Assembly (NCBI RefSeq): GCF_027947535.2
Contig: NZ_JAAGKO020000066.1
Location: 1-35,384 of the forward strand
Length of the DNA stretch: 35,384 bases
Direction of reading: 5' to 3'
Source: Streptantibioticus silvisoli
GTDB taxonomy: Bacteria; Actinomycetota; Actinomycetes; Streptomycetales; Streptomycetaceae
Made by a program: the position numbers and the translations under genes. The notes beneath the pieces were generated by a model, which made no database searches, was not told where the DNA came from, and saw nothing but the letters and a program-made list of their open reading frames with translations. This document shows positions 8,652-16,252 of the stretch, in pieces (the stretch's first letter is position 1; the number at the start of each line of letters is the position of its first letter).

Positions 8652-9434
8652 ATGCGGATCGGGATCGTGGCGGTGGCAGTGGTGACGGCGGTGGGGTTGC
8701 TGGGCGGATGCAAGGGGGTGACCGTGGGGGCCGCGGCGCCCTCGGCATCGTCCGGGGCGGCCGGGCCGGGCGGCGGGTCGGGGCCGGCGGTCTCCGACGG
8801 GCACGCGGTCAGCCCGCTGGACGACCCGGACGGGACGAAACCGGGGCTGGCCGCGATCACCTCGGCGGCCGACGAGAAACAGGCGCGGGCGCTGATCGGC
8901 CGGCTGGCGACGAAGGGGCGCGGGCCCAAGACCGGCTACACCCGCGAGCAGTTCGGCTCCGCCTGGACGGACTCGGCCACCGGCGACCCGTACGCGCACA
9001 ACGGTTGCGACACGCGTAACGACGTGCTCAAACGCGACGGGCTCGACGTCCACTACCGTTCCGGTTCCGACTGCGTGCTCAGCTCCATGACGCTGCACGA
9101 CCCCTACACCGGCCGCACGATCGACTGGCTCAAGTCGAAGGCGACGGCCGTCCAGATCGACCACGTGATGCCGCTGTCGTACGACTGGCAGATGGGCGCG
9201 GCACGCTGGACGAAGCTCAAGCGCGAGGACATCGCCAACGACCCGCTCAACCTCATGCCCGTCGACGGTTCGATGAACGAGTCCAAGGGCGACTCCGGGC
9301 CCGCGGCCTGGCTGCCGCCGAACAAGGCGATCCGCTGCTCGTACGTGGTCCGCTTCGCGCAGGTCTCGCTCAAGTACGCCCTGCCCGTGACCGCTCCGGA
9401 CAAGCAGGCGATGCTCAAGCAGTGCGGCGGCTGA
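8652..9434 (+). CDS. Secreted HNH-family nuclease-like lipoprotein (DUF1524 / GmrSD C-terminal type)
   Basis: The 260-residue protein begins with a lipoprotein signal ending LLGGC (Cys20), followed by an Ala/Ser/Gly-rich linker to about residue 65. The C-terminal domain contains GCDTRND (118-124), IDH (169-171) and NDPLN/MNESKGD (197-214), the His-Asn-Asn arrangement of DUF1524 ββα-Me nucleases. It would be an outer-face membrane-anchored nuclease, perhaps for nutrient DNA or competitor DNA; this is inference. GAAGGGG lies eight bases before the ATG at 8652, fixing the start. Such secreted DUF1524 proteins are common in streptomycetes, unlike the restriction enzyme GmrSD itself. Confidence 0.85.
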   Translation: MRIGIVAVAVVTAVGLLGGCKGVTVGAAAPSASSGAAGPGGGSGPAVSDGHAVSPLDDPDGTKPGLAAITSAADEKQARALIGRLATKGRGPKTGYTREQFGSAWTDSATGDPYAHNGCDTRNDVLKRDGLDVHYRSGSDCVLSSMTLHDPYTGRTIDWLKSKATAVQIDHVMPLSYDWQMGAARWTKLKREDIANDPLNLMPVDGSMNESKGDSGPAAWLPPNKAIRCSYVVRFAQVSLKYALPVTAPDKQAMLKQCGG

Positions 9435-9500
9435 CCGGCGGGGGCCGGCGGCGGCCGGCGCGCCGTTCACCGGCCGAGCCGTTCGTCAACCATCGGGACA

Positions 9501-9540
9501 GTCAACCAGGTTGACCAATGGCCGATCGGCGCCCTACCGT
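9501..9540 (+). promoter_or_regulatory. Autoregulated promoter: palindromic operator over -35, leaderless start
   Basis: GTCAACCAGGTTGAC (9501-9515) is a perfect palindrome with 7-bp arms around one base. Its right arm contains the -35 TTGACC (9511-9516), 18 bp from TACCGT (9535-9540), which lies exactly six bases before the ATG of the MarR-VOC gene. A further half-site GTCAACC is at 9485-9491. The arrangement is what a self-repressing MarR regulator would use. Confidence 0.7.
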
Positions 9541-9546
9541 CCTCCC

Positions 9547-10404
9547 ATGACGACCACAGATCCCGCAGAGGGAGAAGTAGGCCTGCCCTTCCTGCTGCGC
9601 ACCGCGCAGCGGACGTACGGGCAGGCGGTGACGGAGGCGCTGACGGAGGTCGGCTTCGACGACATCCCGCGCAACGCGGCGTTCGTCCTCAGCGGCATCC
9701 GGAAGGGAACACCGGCCGGGCCGCTGCTGGCGCAGCTGGGGGTGAGCAAGCAGGCGGCCAGCAAGCTGGTCGACACGCTGGCGCTGCGCGGGTACCTGGT
9801 GCGCGAGGAGGACCCGGCCGACCGCAGGCGGCTGACGCTCACGCTCACCGACCGGGGCGAGGCCGCCGCGATGGCGATCCGGGTGGGCGCCGACGACGTC
9901 GACCGGCGGCTGGACGAACGGCTGGACGCCGCCGACCGGGCGACGCTGCGCGCAGCCCTGCGCGTACTGGCCAATCTCGGGACCGCGACACCGGCCATCT
10001 CGAAGGCCACCTCGAAGGCCCGCGCGGAGGCCGGCCCGCAGCAGCCGCGCCCGAGGTCGTTCTCCCCGGTCTTCCCGGTGCGGGACCTGGACGCCGCCCT
10101 GGCGCACTACACCGCCCTGGGATTCACCACCGAGGCCTACCACGACGGCGGCTACGGCTTCGCCGACCGCGGCCAGGTCTCGCTCCACCTCAGCGTGCTG
10201 CCGGAGCACGAACCGGACGGCAACGTGTGCGCGGCCTACCTCCACGTGGACGACGCCGACGCGCTGGCCGCCGAGTGGGCCCGGCCCGGGATCGGCGGGC
10301 GCACGGTGCCGCCGACCGACACGCCGTACCGGATGCGCGAGGGCGCGCACCTCGACCCCGACAACAACCTCATCCGGTTCGGCTCCCCGCTGCGGAAGGC
10401 CTGA
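9547..10404 (+). CDS. MarR-family regulator fused to a VOC (bleomycin-resistance-like) domain
   Basis: The 285-residue protein has a MarR-type winged helix in residues 10-145. The recognition helix region is GVSKQAASKLVDTLALRGYL, and the wing is DPADRRRLTLTLTDRG. After a linker (148-170), the VOC domain runs 171-283, starting SFSPVFPVRDLDAALAHYTALGF and ending DPDNNLIRFG. The second half closely resembles stand-alone bleomycin-resistance proteins. One polypeptide could therefore both sense or bind a small molecule and repress transcription. The ATG at 9547 is six bases after TACCGT with no Shine-Dalgarno, suggesting leaderless translation. Ligand and targets other than itself are unknown. Confidence 0.85.
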   Translation: MTTTDPAEGEVGLPFLLRTAQRTYGQAVTEALTEVGFDDIPRNAAFVLSGIRKGTPAGPLLAQLGVSKQAASKLVDTLALRGYLVREEDPADRRRLTLTLTDRGEAAAMAIRVGADDVDRRLDERLDAADRATLRAALRVLANLGTATPAISKATSKARAEAGPQQPRPRSFSPVFPVRDLDAALAHYTALGFTTEAYHDGGYGFADRGQVSLHLSVLPEHEPDGNVCAAYLHVDDADALAAEWARPGIGGRTVPPTDTPYRMREGAHLDPDNNLIRFGSPLRKA

Positions 10405-10600
10405 ACGGGCCGACCGCAGGCCCGTCGCACCGCACGGCGCACCCTGTCGCACGGCATGGCGCGTCACGCGTCGCGTCGCCCATCGCATCCCGCACCGCGC
10501 CGTGCACCGCGTCGCGGCGCACCGCATCGCGTCACCGCGCACCCACACCCGCCGCGCGCCGCACCCCGCCGCGCACCGCGTCGAACACCCCGTCGCCCAT
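10405..10600. other. GC-rich intergenic tract, degenerate CGCACCGCGTCG-like repeats
   Basis: The 200 bases after the MarR-VOC gene are low-complexity, with loosely repeated CGCACCGCGTCG/CGCACCGCATCG words and no supported gene. They end where the AT-richer promoter of the siderophore-interacting protein begins near 10600, which includes the palindrome CGATATATCG at 10618-10627. Confidence 0.4.
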
Positions 10601-10658
10601 CCGGAAAGATACGTCGGCGATATATCGGCTAACATGACATCGCCAGCACACGGGCGAG

Positions 10659-10677
10659 AAAGGCTAGGCTTACCTAA
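10659..10677 (+). promoter_or_regulatory. Iron box (DmdR/IdeR-type operator)
   Basis: AAAGGCTAGGCTTACCTAA matches 15 of 19 positions of the DtxR/IdeR/DmdR consensus TTAGGTTAGSCTAACCTAA. It ends 25 bp before the start of the siderophore-interacting protein, and TAGGCT inside it (10665-10670) could be the -10. Iron-loaded DmdR would block transcription, giving expression under iron limitation. Confidence 0.8.
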
Positions 10678-10702
10678 CCACGCTTACGTACAGGGAGTCC
10701 GG

Positions 10703-11554
10703 ATGACCGACGCACCGCCGCAGCGCAGGACGGCTCCGACCCACCAGGGCCGGGTGCTGCACACCGAACGACTGACGCCGCACATGATCCGGGTGGTGAT
10801 CGGCGGGGAGTTGGCGGGGTTCGCGACCCGCGGCCTCACCGACCACTACGTCAAGCTGCTCTTCCCGCAGGAGGGCGTGGCCTACCCGGAGCCGTTCGAC
10901 CTCGCGGCGGTGCGCGAACGGCTGCCGCGCGAGCAGTGGCCCAGGACGCGGACCTACACCGTCCGCCGGTGGGACGCGGAGGCCCGGGAGCTGACCGTGG
11001 ACTTCGTGCACCACGGCGACGAGGGCGTCGCGGGCCCGTGGGCGGCGGCGGCCCGGCCGGGCGACCCGGTGTGGTTCAGCGGCCCGGGCGGCGGTTACGC
11101 GCCGGAGGACGGCGCCGACTGGCACCTGCTGGCCGGCGACGAGAGCGCGCTGCCGGCGATCGCCGCCGCGCTGGAGCGGATGGGCGACGGCGTCACGGCG
11201 GAGGTCTTCGTCGAGGTGGCCGGACCGCGGGAGGAGCAGAAGCTCCACACGCCGGACGGCGTCCGCGTGCGGTGGCTGCACCGCGGCGACCGGCCGGTCG
11301 GCGAGGCGCTGGTCGAGGCGGTCCGGGCGCTGGAGTTCCCGCCGGGCGTACCGCAGGCGTTCGTCCACGGCGAGGCGCACTTCGTCAAGGAGCTGCGCCG
11401 GTTCCTGCGCGTCGAACACGGCCTGGACCGCGACCGGTTGTCCGTCTCCGGCTACTGGCGCACCGGCGCCGACGAGGACGCCTGGCAGGCCGGCAAGCGC
11501 GAGTGGAACGCCAGCGTCGAGCGGGAGCAGGAAGGCGGCACCCCGGCCGCCTGA
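10703..11554 (+). CDS. Siderophore-interacting protein (FAD/NAD(P)H ferric-siderophore reductase family)
   Basis: The 283-residue cytosolic flavoprotein has the ViuB/SIP layout. The N-terminal FAD domain contains RTYTVRRWD and VDFVHHGDEGVAGPWA, and the SIP domain contains LAGDESALPAIAAALE, FVHGEAHFVKELRRFLR and GYWRTGADEDAW. It would release iron from imported ferric siderophores by reduction. GGGAG five bases before the ATG at 10703 supports the start. The iron box immediately upstream agrees with the function. No siderophore biosynthesis or uptake genes lie nearby. Confidence 0.93.
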   Translation: MTDAPPQRRTAPTHQGRVLHTERLTPHMIRVVIGGELAGFATRGLTDHYVKLLFPQEGVAYPEPFDLAAVRERLPREQWPRTRTYTVRRWDAEARELTVDFVHHGDEGVAGPWAAAARPGDPVWFSGPGGGYAPEDGADWHLLAGDESALPAIAAALERMGDGVTAEVFVEVAGPREEQKLHTPDGVRVRWLHRGDRPVGEALVEAVRALEFPPGVPQAFVHGEAHFVKELRRFLRVEHGLDRDRLSVSGYWRTGADEDAWQAGKREWNASVEREQEGGTPAA

Positions 11555-11607
11555 CACCCCGCCCCACGGCCCCAACGCACCCCAGCGGCACCGGTGTTGA
11601 GGCGCTC

Positions 11608-11805
11608 AGCGGTGAGGCGCCGGCGTGTCCAGGCGCTTCAGGCGTTCAGGCGTTGGGGCGTTCAGGCGTTCAGGCGTTCAGGCGTTCAGGCGTTCAGGCG
11701 TTCAGGCGTTCAGGCGTTCAGGCGTTCAGGCGTTCAGGCGTTCACGGTTGGGGCGCTCAGGCGCTGACGTCCAGCGGTGAGGCGTCGGCGCGTCCAGGGC
11801 CTTCA
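11608..11805. repeat. 8-bp tandem repeat array (GTTCAGGC) flanked by 33-bp direct repeats
   Basis: Ten perfect consecutive copies of GTTCAGGC fill 11660-11739. One more perfect copy (11644-11651) and variant copies (11652-11659, 11740-11747) border them. The array is flanked by two related 33-bp sequences, 11608-11640 and 11773-11805, differing at four positions (common start AGCGGTGAGGCG). It occupies the 414-bp gap between convergent genes, and nothing else is recognisable there. Eight is not a multiple of three, so it is not a coding repeat. Confidence 0.9.
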
Positions 11806-11968
11806 CGCAGTCGGACGCGGCAGCAGCGACGCACCGGCGCGGGTGACGACGACGGTGCGACCCGGCCGGCCGGTGTCCCGCGGCCGGCGCGGGCCGCCGA
11901 ACTCCCCTCGCCGGCCCGGGAGTCGACCGGCCGCACCGGAGTGACGCGGACACCGCACCGGCGCCGCG

Positions 11969-13087
11969 TCACTCCGGCGTGCCGACCGCGACCCGCGGGG
12001 CGGCTTCGGGGGCGGCGGCGGCCAGCAGGGCGTGGGCCTCGGACTCGGCGGCGGCGTGGTCGGCGGGGGTCAGCCGGGACCAGGGGGTGACGGTCAGCGT
12101 GGCGGAGGTGCGGCCCAGGTCCCAGCGCCAGGTGCCGGCCACGAAGCCGTCGACCAGCAGCGTGCCGGGGACGATGCCGTTGCGGCTCATCAGGCGGGGG
12201 CGGTCGGCCTCGGCGACGATCCGGGTGCGGTCGGCGTGCGAGAGCGTCAGGTTGTCGAACTCGGCGACCAGCCGCACCGGGGCCGGGGTGTCGGCGGGCG
12301 GCAGCGGAGCGCCCGGCAGGTCGAACAGCTCGCGGCCGCACGCGTCACGGTGCACCACGAGTGCGGGCCGCAGCCGCTCGACGGTCGGCCGCCATCCGGT
12401 CATGCCGGACCAGGCCGTGACGTCGGCGGCGGTGGCCGGGCCGAACGCGGCCAGGTAGCGGCGCAGCATCGCGGCGCGGTCCGGCTCCGGGTCCAGCGGC
12501 GCGCCGAGCCAGGACTCGACGGTGGCGTGGGTGGCACGCCCACCGCGGCCCCACACGCCACGCGGCGGGACGTGCACGGTGGGCAGTTCGAACCGCAGTA
12601 CGTGGGCGAGCGCGTCGGCGTCCCGGTCCGGCCAGCGCTCCCCCAGCAGTTGGCGCAACTCGGCGACGGTCCTGGGCTGTTCGTCCAGCAGCCGGCGTCC
12701 GAAGTCCAGCAGTTCCGCACGGTCGGCGGCCGGTACCGCCTTGCCGGACGGGGTGCCGTTGATCTGCCGTGCCAGGTGCGGCTGGAGCAGCGGGCGCAGC
12801 GCCAGCAGGTCGCGCGCGGAGGCGAGATGGACGGTGCCGCGCATCAACGTGCCGCGGACGACCGCGCGTTGCAGCATCAGGTCGGCCAACTCGCCGAAGC
12901 GGAAGCCCTCCAGACGGCCGAACAGGCCGGCGTAGGGCGGGTTGGGGTGCTGCGCCTGGAGGCCGACGAGGTGCTCGACGGCCTCCAGGGCACCGCGGGG
13001 TTCGCGGCGCAGCAGCCACTGCCGGGCCAGGTAGGCGCGGTTGAGCCGGCGCCGGTCGAGCACCGTCCCCTCGGCGGCGCCGGCCAT
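11969..13087 (-). CDS. AlkZ-like (AZL) winged-helix DNA glycosylase
   Basis: The 372-residue protein belongs to the HTH_42/YcaQ-AlkZ superfamily: RRRLNRAYLARQWLLRRE at the N terminus, VEHLVGLQAQHPNPPYAGLFGRL, then RGTLMRGTVHLASARDLL and later GTLLVDGFVAGTW. The catalytic motif reads Q44-A-Q46, the QxQ form of AlkZ enzymes that excise bulky or crosslinked purine adducts, as opposed to the QxD form of E. coli YcaQ. Substrate is inferred. The ATG at 13087 has GGGG eight bases upstream; an alternative GTG at 13096 overlaps the helicase stop as GTGA. Either way it is co-transcribed with helY. Confidence 0.88.
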   Translation of the reverse strand: MAGAAEGTVLDRRRLNRAYLARQWLLRREPRGALEAVEHLVGLQAQHPNPPYAGLFGRLEGFRFGELADLMLQRAVVRGTLMRGTVHLASARDLLALRPLLQPHLARQINGTPSGKAVPAADRAELLDFGRRLLDEQPRTVAELRQLLGERWPDRDADALAHVLRFELPTVHVPPRGVWGRGGRATHATVESWLGAPLDPEPDRAAMLRRYLAAFGPATAADVTAWSGMTGWRPTVERLRPALVVHRDACGRELFDLPGAPLPPADTPAPVRLVAEFDNLTLSHADRTRIVAEADRPRLMSRNGIVPGTLLVDGFVAGTWRWDLGRTSATLTVTPWSRLTPADHAAAESEAHALLAAAAPEAAPRVAVGTPE

Positions 13088-13092
13088 CGGTG

Positions 13093-15918
13093 TCACCCCA
13101 GCGACGAGTAGGCGACCACACCGCGCAGCAGGCCGTCGACGGCCTTGCGGGCGGTGGAGCGGACCGTGCTGCCCTCCGGGGCGGCCTCGCTGATCTGGCC
13201 GAGGACGTCGATGAGCTGCTTGGTCCAGCGCACGAAGTCGCCGGCCGGCATCTCGGCCTCGCGCAAAACCGCGTCCAGGTCGTGGCCGCAGGCCCAGCGG
13301 TACGCCGGCCAGGCGAAACCCAGGTCGGGTTCGCGCTGGCCGACGCCCTCGGTCTGGTTGATCTTGTGCCGCTCCTCCAGGTCGTCCAGCCGGCTCCAGG
13401 TCTTCACCATCTCGCCGAGCGCCTGCCGGGCCGCGCCGTTGGGCAGCTTGGGCGGGACGGCGTCGTCGTTGGAGCGGGCCTCGTAGACCAGCGCGGAGAC
13501 GCAGGCGGCGAGGTCGGCGGCGCCGAGGCCCTCCCAGACGCCGTCGCGCAGGCACTCGCTGGCCAGCAGGTCCAACTCGCCGTAGAGCCGGGACAGCCGG
13601 CGGCCGTCGGGGGTGACCTTCTCGCCCTCCAGGTAGCCCAGTTCGGTCAGCAGGCCGCAGATCCGGTCGAAGGTGCGGGCGATGGTGTTGGTGCGGCCCT
13701 CGATGCGCTGTTCCAGCGCGCGGGTGTCGCGCTGGAGCCGCTGGTGGCGTTCGGCCCAGCGGGCGTGGTCCTCCCGCTCGTCGCAGCCGTGGCAGGGGTG
13801 GGCGCGGATCTCCTCGCGCAGCCGGGCGATCCGGGTGTCGTCGGCCGCCGCCGCGCGCCGCTTGGGCCGGCGCGGTCCGTGGACCCCGGCGGGGCCGGCC
13901 TTGGACCGCAGGGCGGAGGCCAGGTCGCGGCGGGACTGCGGGCTGCGGGCGTTGAAGCTCTTGGGCACCCGCATGCGGTCCAGCGCCTCGACCGGGACCG
14001 GGAAGTCGGCCGAATTGAGCCGTTTGACCTGGCGTTCGGCGGTGAGGACCAGCGGGCGCGGGCCGTCGTCGAACTCCTGGTGGCGGTGGTCGCGGCGCTG
14101 GCTGCGGCCGGCCGGTATCCCGGGGTCGAGCACCAGGGCCAGGCCGGCGAACTTGCCGGACGGGACGTGGATGATGTCGCCGGGCTTGAGCTTCTCCAGC
14201 GCGGCGGCCGCCTCGGCGCGGCGCTGGGTGGCGCCCTGCCGCGACAGGTCGGCCTCGCGGTCCTTGAGGTCGCGGCGCAGTCGGGCGTACTCGGCGAAGT
14301 CGCCCAGATGGCAGGTCATGCCCTCGCGGTAGCCCTCCAGCCCCTCCTCGTTGCGCTGCACCTGGCGGGAGATGCCGACGACCGAGCGGTCGGCCTGGAA
14401 CTGGGCGAAGGAGGTCTCCAGCAGTTCGCGCGAGCGGTGCCGCCCGAACTGGCCGACCAGGTTGACCGCCATGTTGTACGACGGGCGGAAGGAGGAGCGC
14501 AGCGGGTAGGTGCGGGTGCCGGCCAGTCCGGCGACGGCGCCGGGGTCGAAGCCGCGCTGCCACAGCACGACGGCGTGGCCCTCGACGTCGATGCCGCGCC
14601 GCCCGGCCCGGCCGGTGAGCTGGGTGTACTCGCCGGGGGTGATGTCGGCGTGGGTCTGCCCGTTCCACTTGACGAGCTTCTCCAGCACGACGGAGCGGGC
14701 CGGCATGTTGATGCCCAGGGCGAGGGTCTCGGTGGCGAAGACCGCCTTGACCAGGCCGCGGACGAACAGTTCCTCGACGACCTCCTTGAACGCGGGCAGC
14801 ATGCCGGCGTGGTGGGCGGCGATGCCGCGCTCCAGGCCCTCCAGCCACTCGTAGTAGCCCAGGACGTGCAGGTCCTCGGCCGGGATGGCGGAGGTGCGCG
14901 CCTCGACGATCTCCCGGACCCGGCCGCGGGCGGCGTCGTCGTTGAGCCGCAGGCCGGCGTGCAGGCACTGCTGGACGGCGGCCTCGCAGCCGACCCGGCT
15001 GAAGATGAAGGTGATGGCGGGCAGCAGGCCCTCGGCGTCGAGCCGGTCGATGACCTCGGCACGGCTGGGCGTCCACACCCGGCTGCGCTGGCGGCGCTCG
15101 CGCTCGCGGTCGGCCTCGAAGCCGCGGCGGCCGCGTTCGCGCGGGTGGACCGGGCGCAGGTTCTCCATCCGGGCGAGCCGGACCAGGTCGGGGTTGACCT
15201 CCAGCCGGGCGCCGCCGGCCCCGCCGTCCTTCTCCTCGAACAGGTCGTACATCCGGCGCCCGGCCAGCACGTGCTGCCACAGCGGGACCGGACGGTGCTC
15301 GGAGACGATGACGGCGGTGTCGCCGCGGACGGTGTCGAGCCAGTCGCCGAACTCCTCGGCGTTGGAGACGGTGGCGGACAGCGAGACCAGGGTCACCGAC
15401 TCCGGCAGGTGGATGATGACCTCCTCCCAGACCGCGCCGCGCGAGCGGTCGGACAGGTAGTGGACCTCGTCCATCACCACGTACCCCAGGCCGTCCAGGG
15501 TGCGCGAGCCGGCGTAGAGCATGTTGCGCAGCACCTCGGTGGTCATCACGACCACCGGTGCCTCGGAGTTGACGCTGTTGTCGCCGGTGAGCAGGCCGAC
15601 CCTCTCCGGGCCGTAGCGGCGCACCAGGTCGGCGTACTTCTGGTTGGACAGCGCCTTGATGGGGGTGGTGTAGAAGCACTTGCGGCCGGCGGCGAGCGCC
15701 AGGTGGACCGCGAACTCGCCGACGATGGTCTTGCCGGAACCGGTGGGCGCGGCGACCAGCACCCCCTTGCCGGCCTCCATCTCCTGACAGGCCTCGATCT
15801 GGAACGGGTCCAGCCCGAAGTCGTACATCTCGCGGAAGGCGCCGAGGGCGGTGGCCTGCTCGGCGGCGCGGCGCCGGGCGGCGGCGTAGCGCTCGGCAGG
15901 TGAGAGATCTTCGGTCAT
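13093..15918 (-). CDS. helY: Ski2-like superfamily 2 helicase HelY with DSHCT domain
   Basis: The 941-residue helicase has Walker A APTGSGKT (57-64), DEVH box (150-153), SAT (181-183), the motif TETLALGINMPARS and the motif VI region QLTGRAGRRGID. A C-terminal DSHCT region follows. It unwinds nucleic acid using ATP; HelY proteins are linked to RNA and DNA metabolism in actinobacteria. Its place next to tatC and pafBC matches Mycobacterium (helY-tatC-tatA-pafC-pafB order). The ATG at 15918 is chosen because homology begins there; a promoter-like element lies just upstream and there is no Shine-Dalgarno. The stop overlaps or abuts the glycosylase start. Confidence 0.93.
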   Translation of the reverse strand: MTEDLSPAERYAAARRRAAEQATALGAFREMYDFGLDPFQIEACQEMEAGKGVLVAAPTGSGKTIVGEFAVHLALAAGRKCFYTTPIKALSNQKYADLVRRYGPERVGLLTGDNSVNSEAPVVVMTTEVLRNMLYAGSRTLDGLGYVVMDEVHYLSDRSRGAVWEEVIIHLPESVTLVSLSATVSNAEEFGDWLDTVRGDTAVIVSEHRPVPLWQHVLAGRRMYDLFEEKDGGAGGARLEVNPDLVRLARMENLRPVHPRERGRRGFEADRERERRQRSRVWTPSRAEVIDRLDAEGLLPAITFIFSRVGCEAAVQQCLHAGLRLNDDAARGRVREIVEARTSAIPAEDLHVLGYYEWLEGLERGIAAHHAGMLPAFKEVVEELFVRGLVKAVFATETLALGINMPARSVVLEKLVKWNGQTHADITPGEYTQLTGRAGRRGIDVEGHAVVLWQRGFDPGAVAGLAGTRTYPLRSSFRPSYNMAVNLVGQFGRHRSRELLETSFAQFQADRSVVGISRQVQRNEEGLEGYREGMTCHLGDFAEYARLRRDLKDREADLSRQGATQRRAEAAAALEKLKPGDIIHVPSGKFAGLALVLDPGIPAGRSQRRDHRHQEFDDGPRPLVLTAERQVKRLNSADFPVPVEALDRMRVPKSFNARSPQSRRDLASALRSKAGPAGVHGPRRPKRRAAAADDTRIARLREEIRAHPCHGCDEREDHARWAERHQRLQRDTRALEQRIEGRTNTIARTFDRICGLLTELGYLEGEKVTPDGRRLSRLYGELDLLASECLRDGVWEGLGAADLAACVSALVYEARSNDDAVPPKLPNGAARQALGEMVKTWSRLDDLEERHKINQTEGVGQREPDLGFAWPAYRWACGHDLDAVLREAEMPAGDFVRWTKQLIDVLGQISEAAPEGSTVRSTARKAVDGLLRGVVAYSSLG

Positions 15919-15928
15919 CGTGCCTACG

Positions 15929-15951
15929 AGAGTACCGGCCGCCTCCGACAA
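15929..15951 (-). promoter_or_regulatory. RecA-NDp-like (PafBC-type) DNA-damage promoter of helY-alkZ operon
   Basis: On the minus strand, TTGTCGGAG (15951-15943) is followed by exactly eight bases and TACTCT (15934-15929). The published RecA-independent damage promoter is TTGTCRGTG-N8-TAnnnT: eight of nine bases match in the first box, the spacer is exact and the -10 fits. The -10 lies ten bases before the helY ATG, so the leader is almost absent. PafB and PafC, the activators of this promoter class in mycobacteria, are encoded about 3-5 kb away. Confidence 0.6.
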
Positions 15952-16003
15952 CCCGCGTGATCTTTTCGGTCCGGTGGCAGGCGCCCGGCCGGCGGCCTGC
16001 CCC

Positions 16004-16234
16004 CCCGGCACCGGCGGGCGGCACGGCGCGGCAGCGGCGGGCGGCACGGCGCGGCAGCGGCGGGCGGCACGGCACCGGTGGACGCGCGTGGGCGGGGAGC
16101 ACGGCAGGGGGTACGGCACGGCACCGGTGGACGGGCCCGCGCCGGTGGGCGACCCGGCACCGGTGGACGACCCCGCGTCGGCGGCGGCACGGCACCGGTG
16201 GACGGGCCCGCGCCGGTGGGCGACCCGGCACCGG
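16004..16234. repeat. GC-rich tandem repeats with exact 50-bp duplication
   Basis: The 334-bp gap between helY and the diacylglycerol-kinase gene holds two layers of repeats. A 23-bp unit starting GCACGGCGCGGCAGCGG is repeated at 16021 and 16044. An identical 50-bp segment occurs at 16114-16163 and 16185-16234 (71-bp period), built from CACCGGTGGACG sub-repeats. No gene or hairpin is clear beyond this. Confidence 0.8.
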
Positions 16235-16252
16235 CGCGAGCCGGCCCGTGCG

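Noticed and set aside
9511-9547. Start of the MarR-VOC gene at TTG 9511
   Set aside because: TTG falls within the palindromic operator and -35; the ATG at 9547 is correctly placed after the -10.
10618-10627. CGATATATCG as a separate operator
   Set aside because: A 10-bp palindrome alone in an AT-rich promoter is weak evidence; it is noted only with the intergenic tract.
11644-11747. Possible CRISPR array
   Set aside because: The unit is 8 bp, copies are contiguous with no spacers, and no cas genes are present.
12032-15903. Long plus-strand frames opposite the glycosylase and helY
   Set aside because: Antisense composition artefacts without motifs.
11969-16231. 1420-codon frame that would fuse the glycosylase to a protein under helY
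   Set aside because: Only its last 372 codons (from 13087) carry homology. The rest is an Arg/Pro-rich shadow of helY in another frame.
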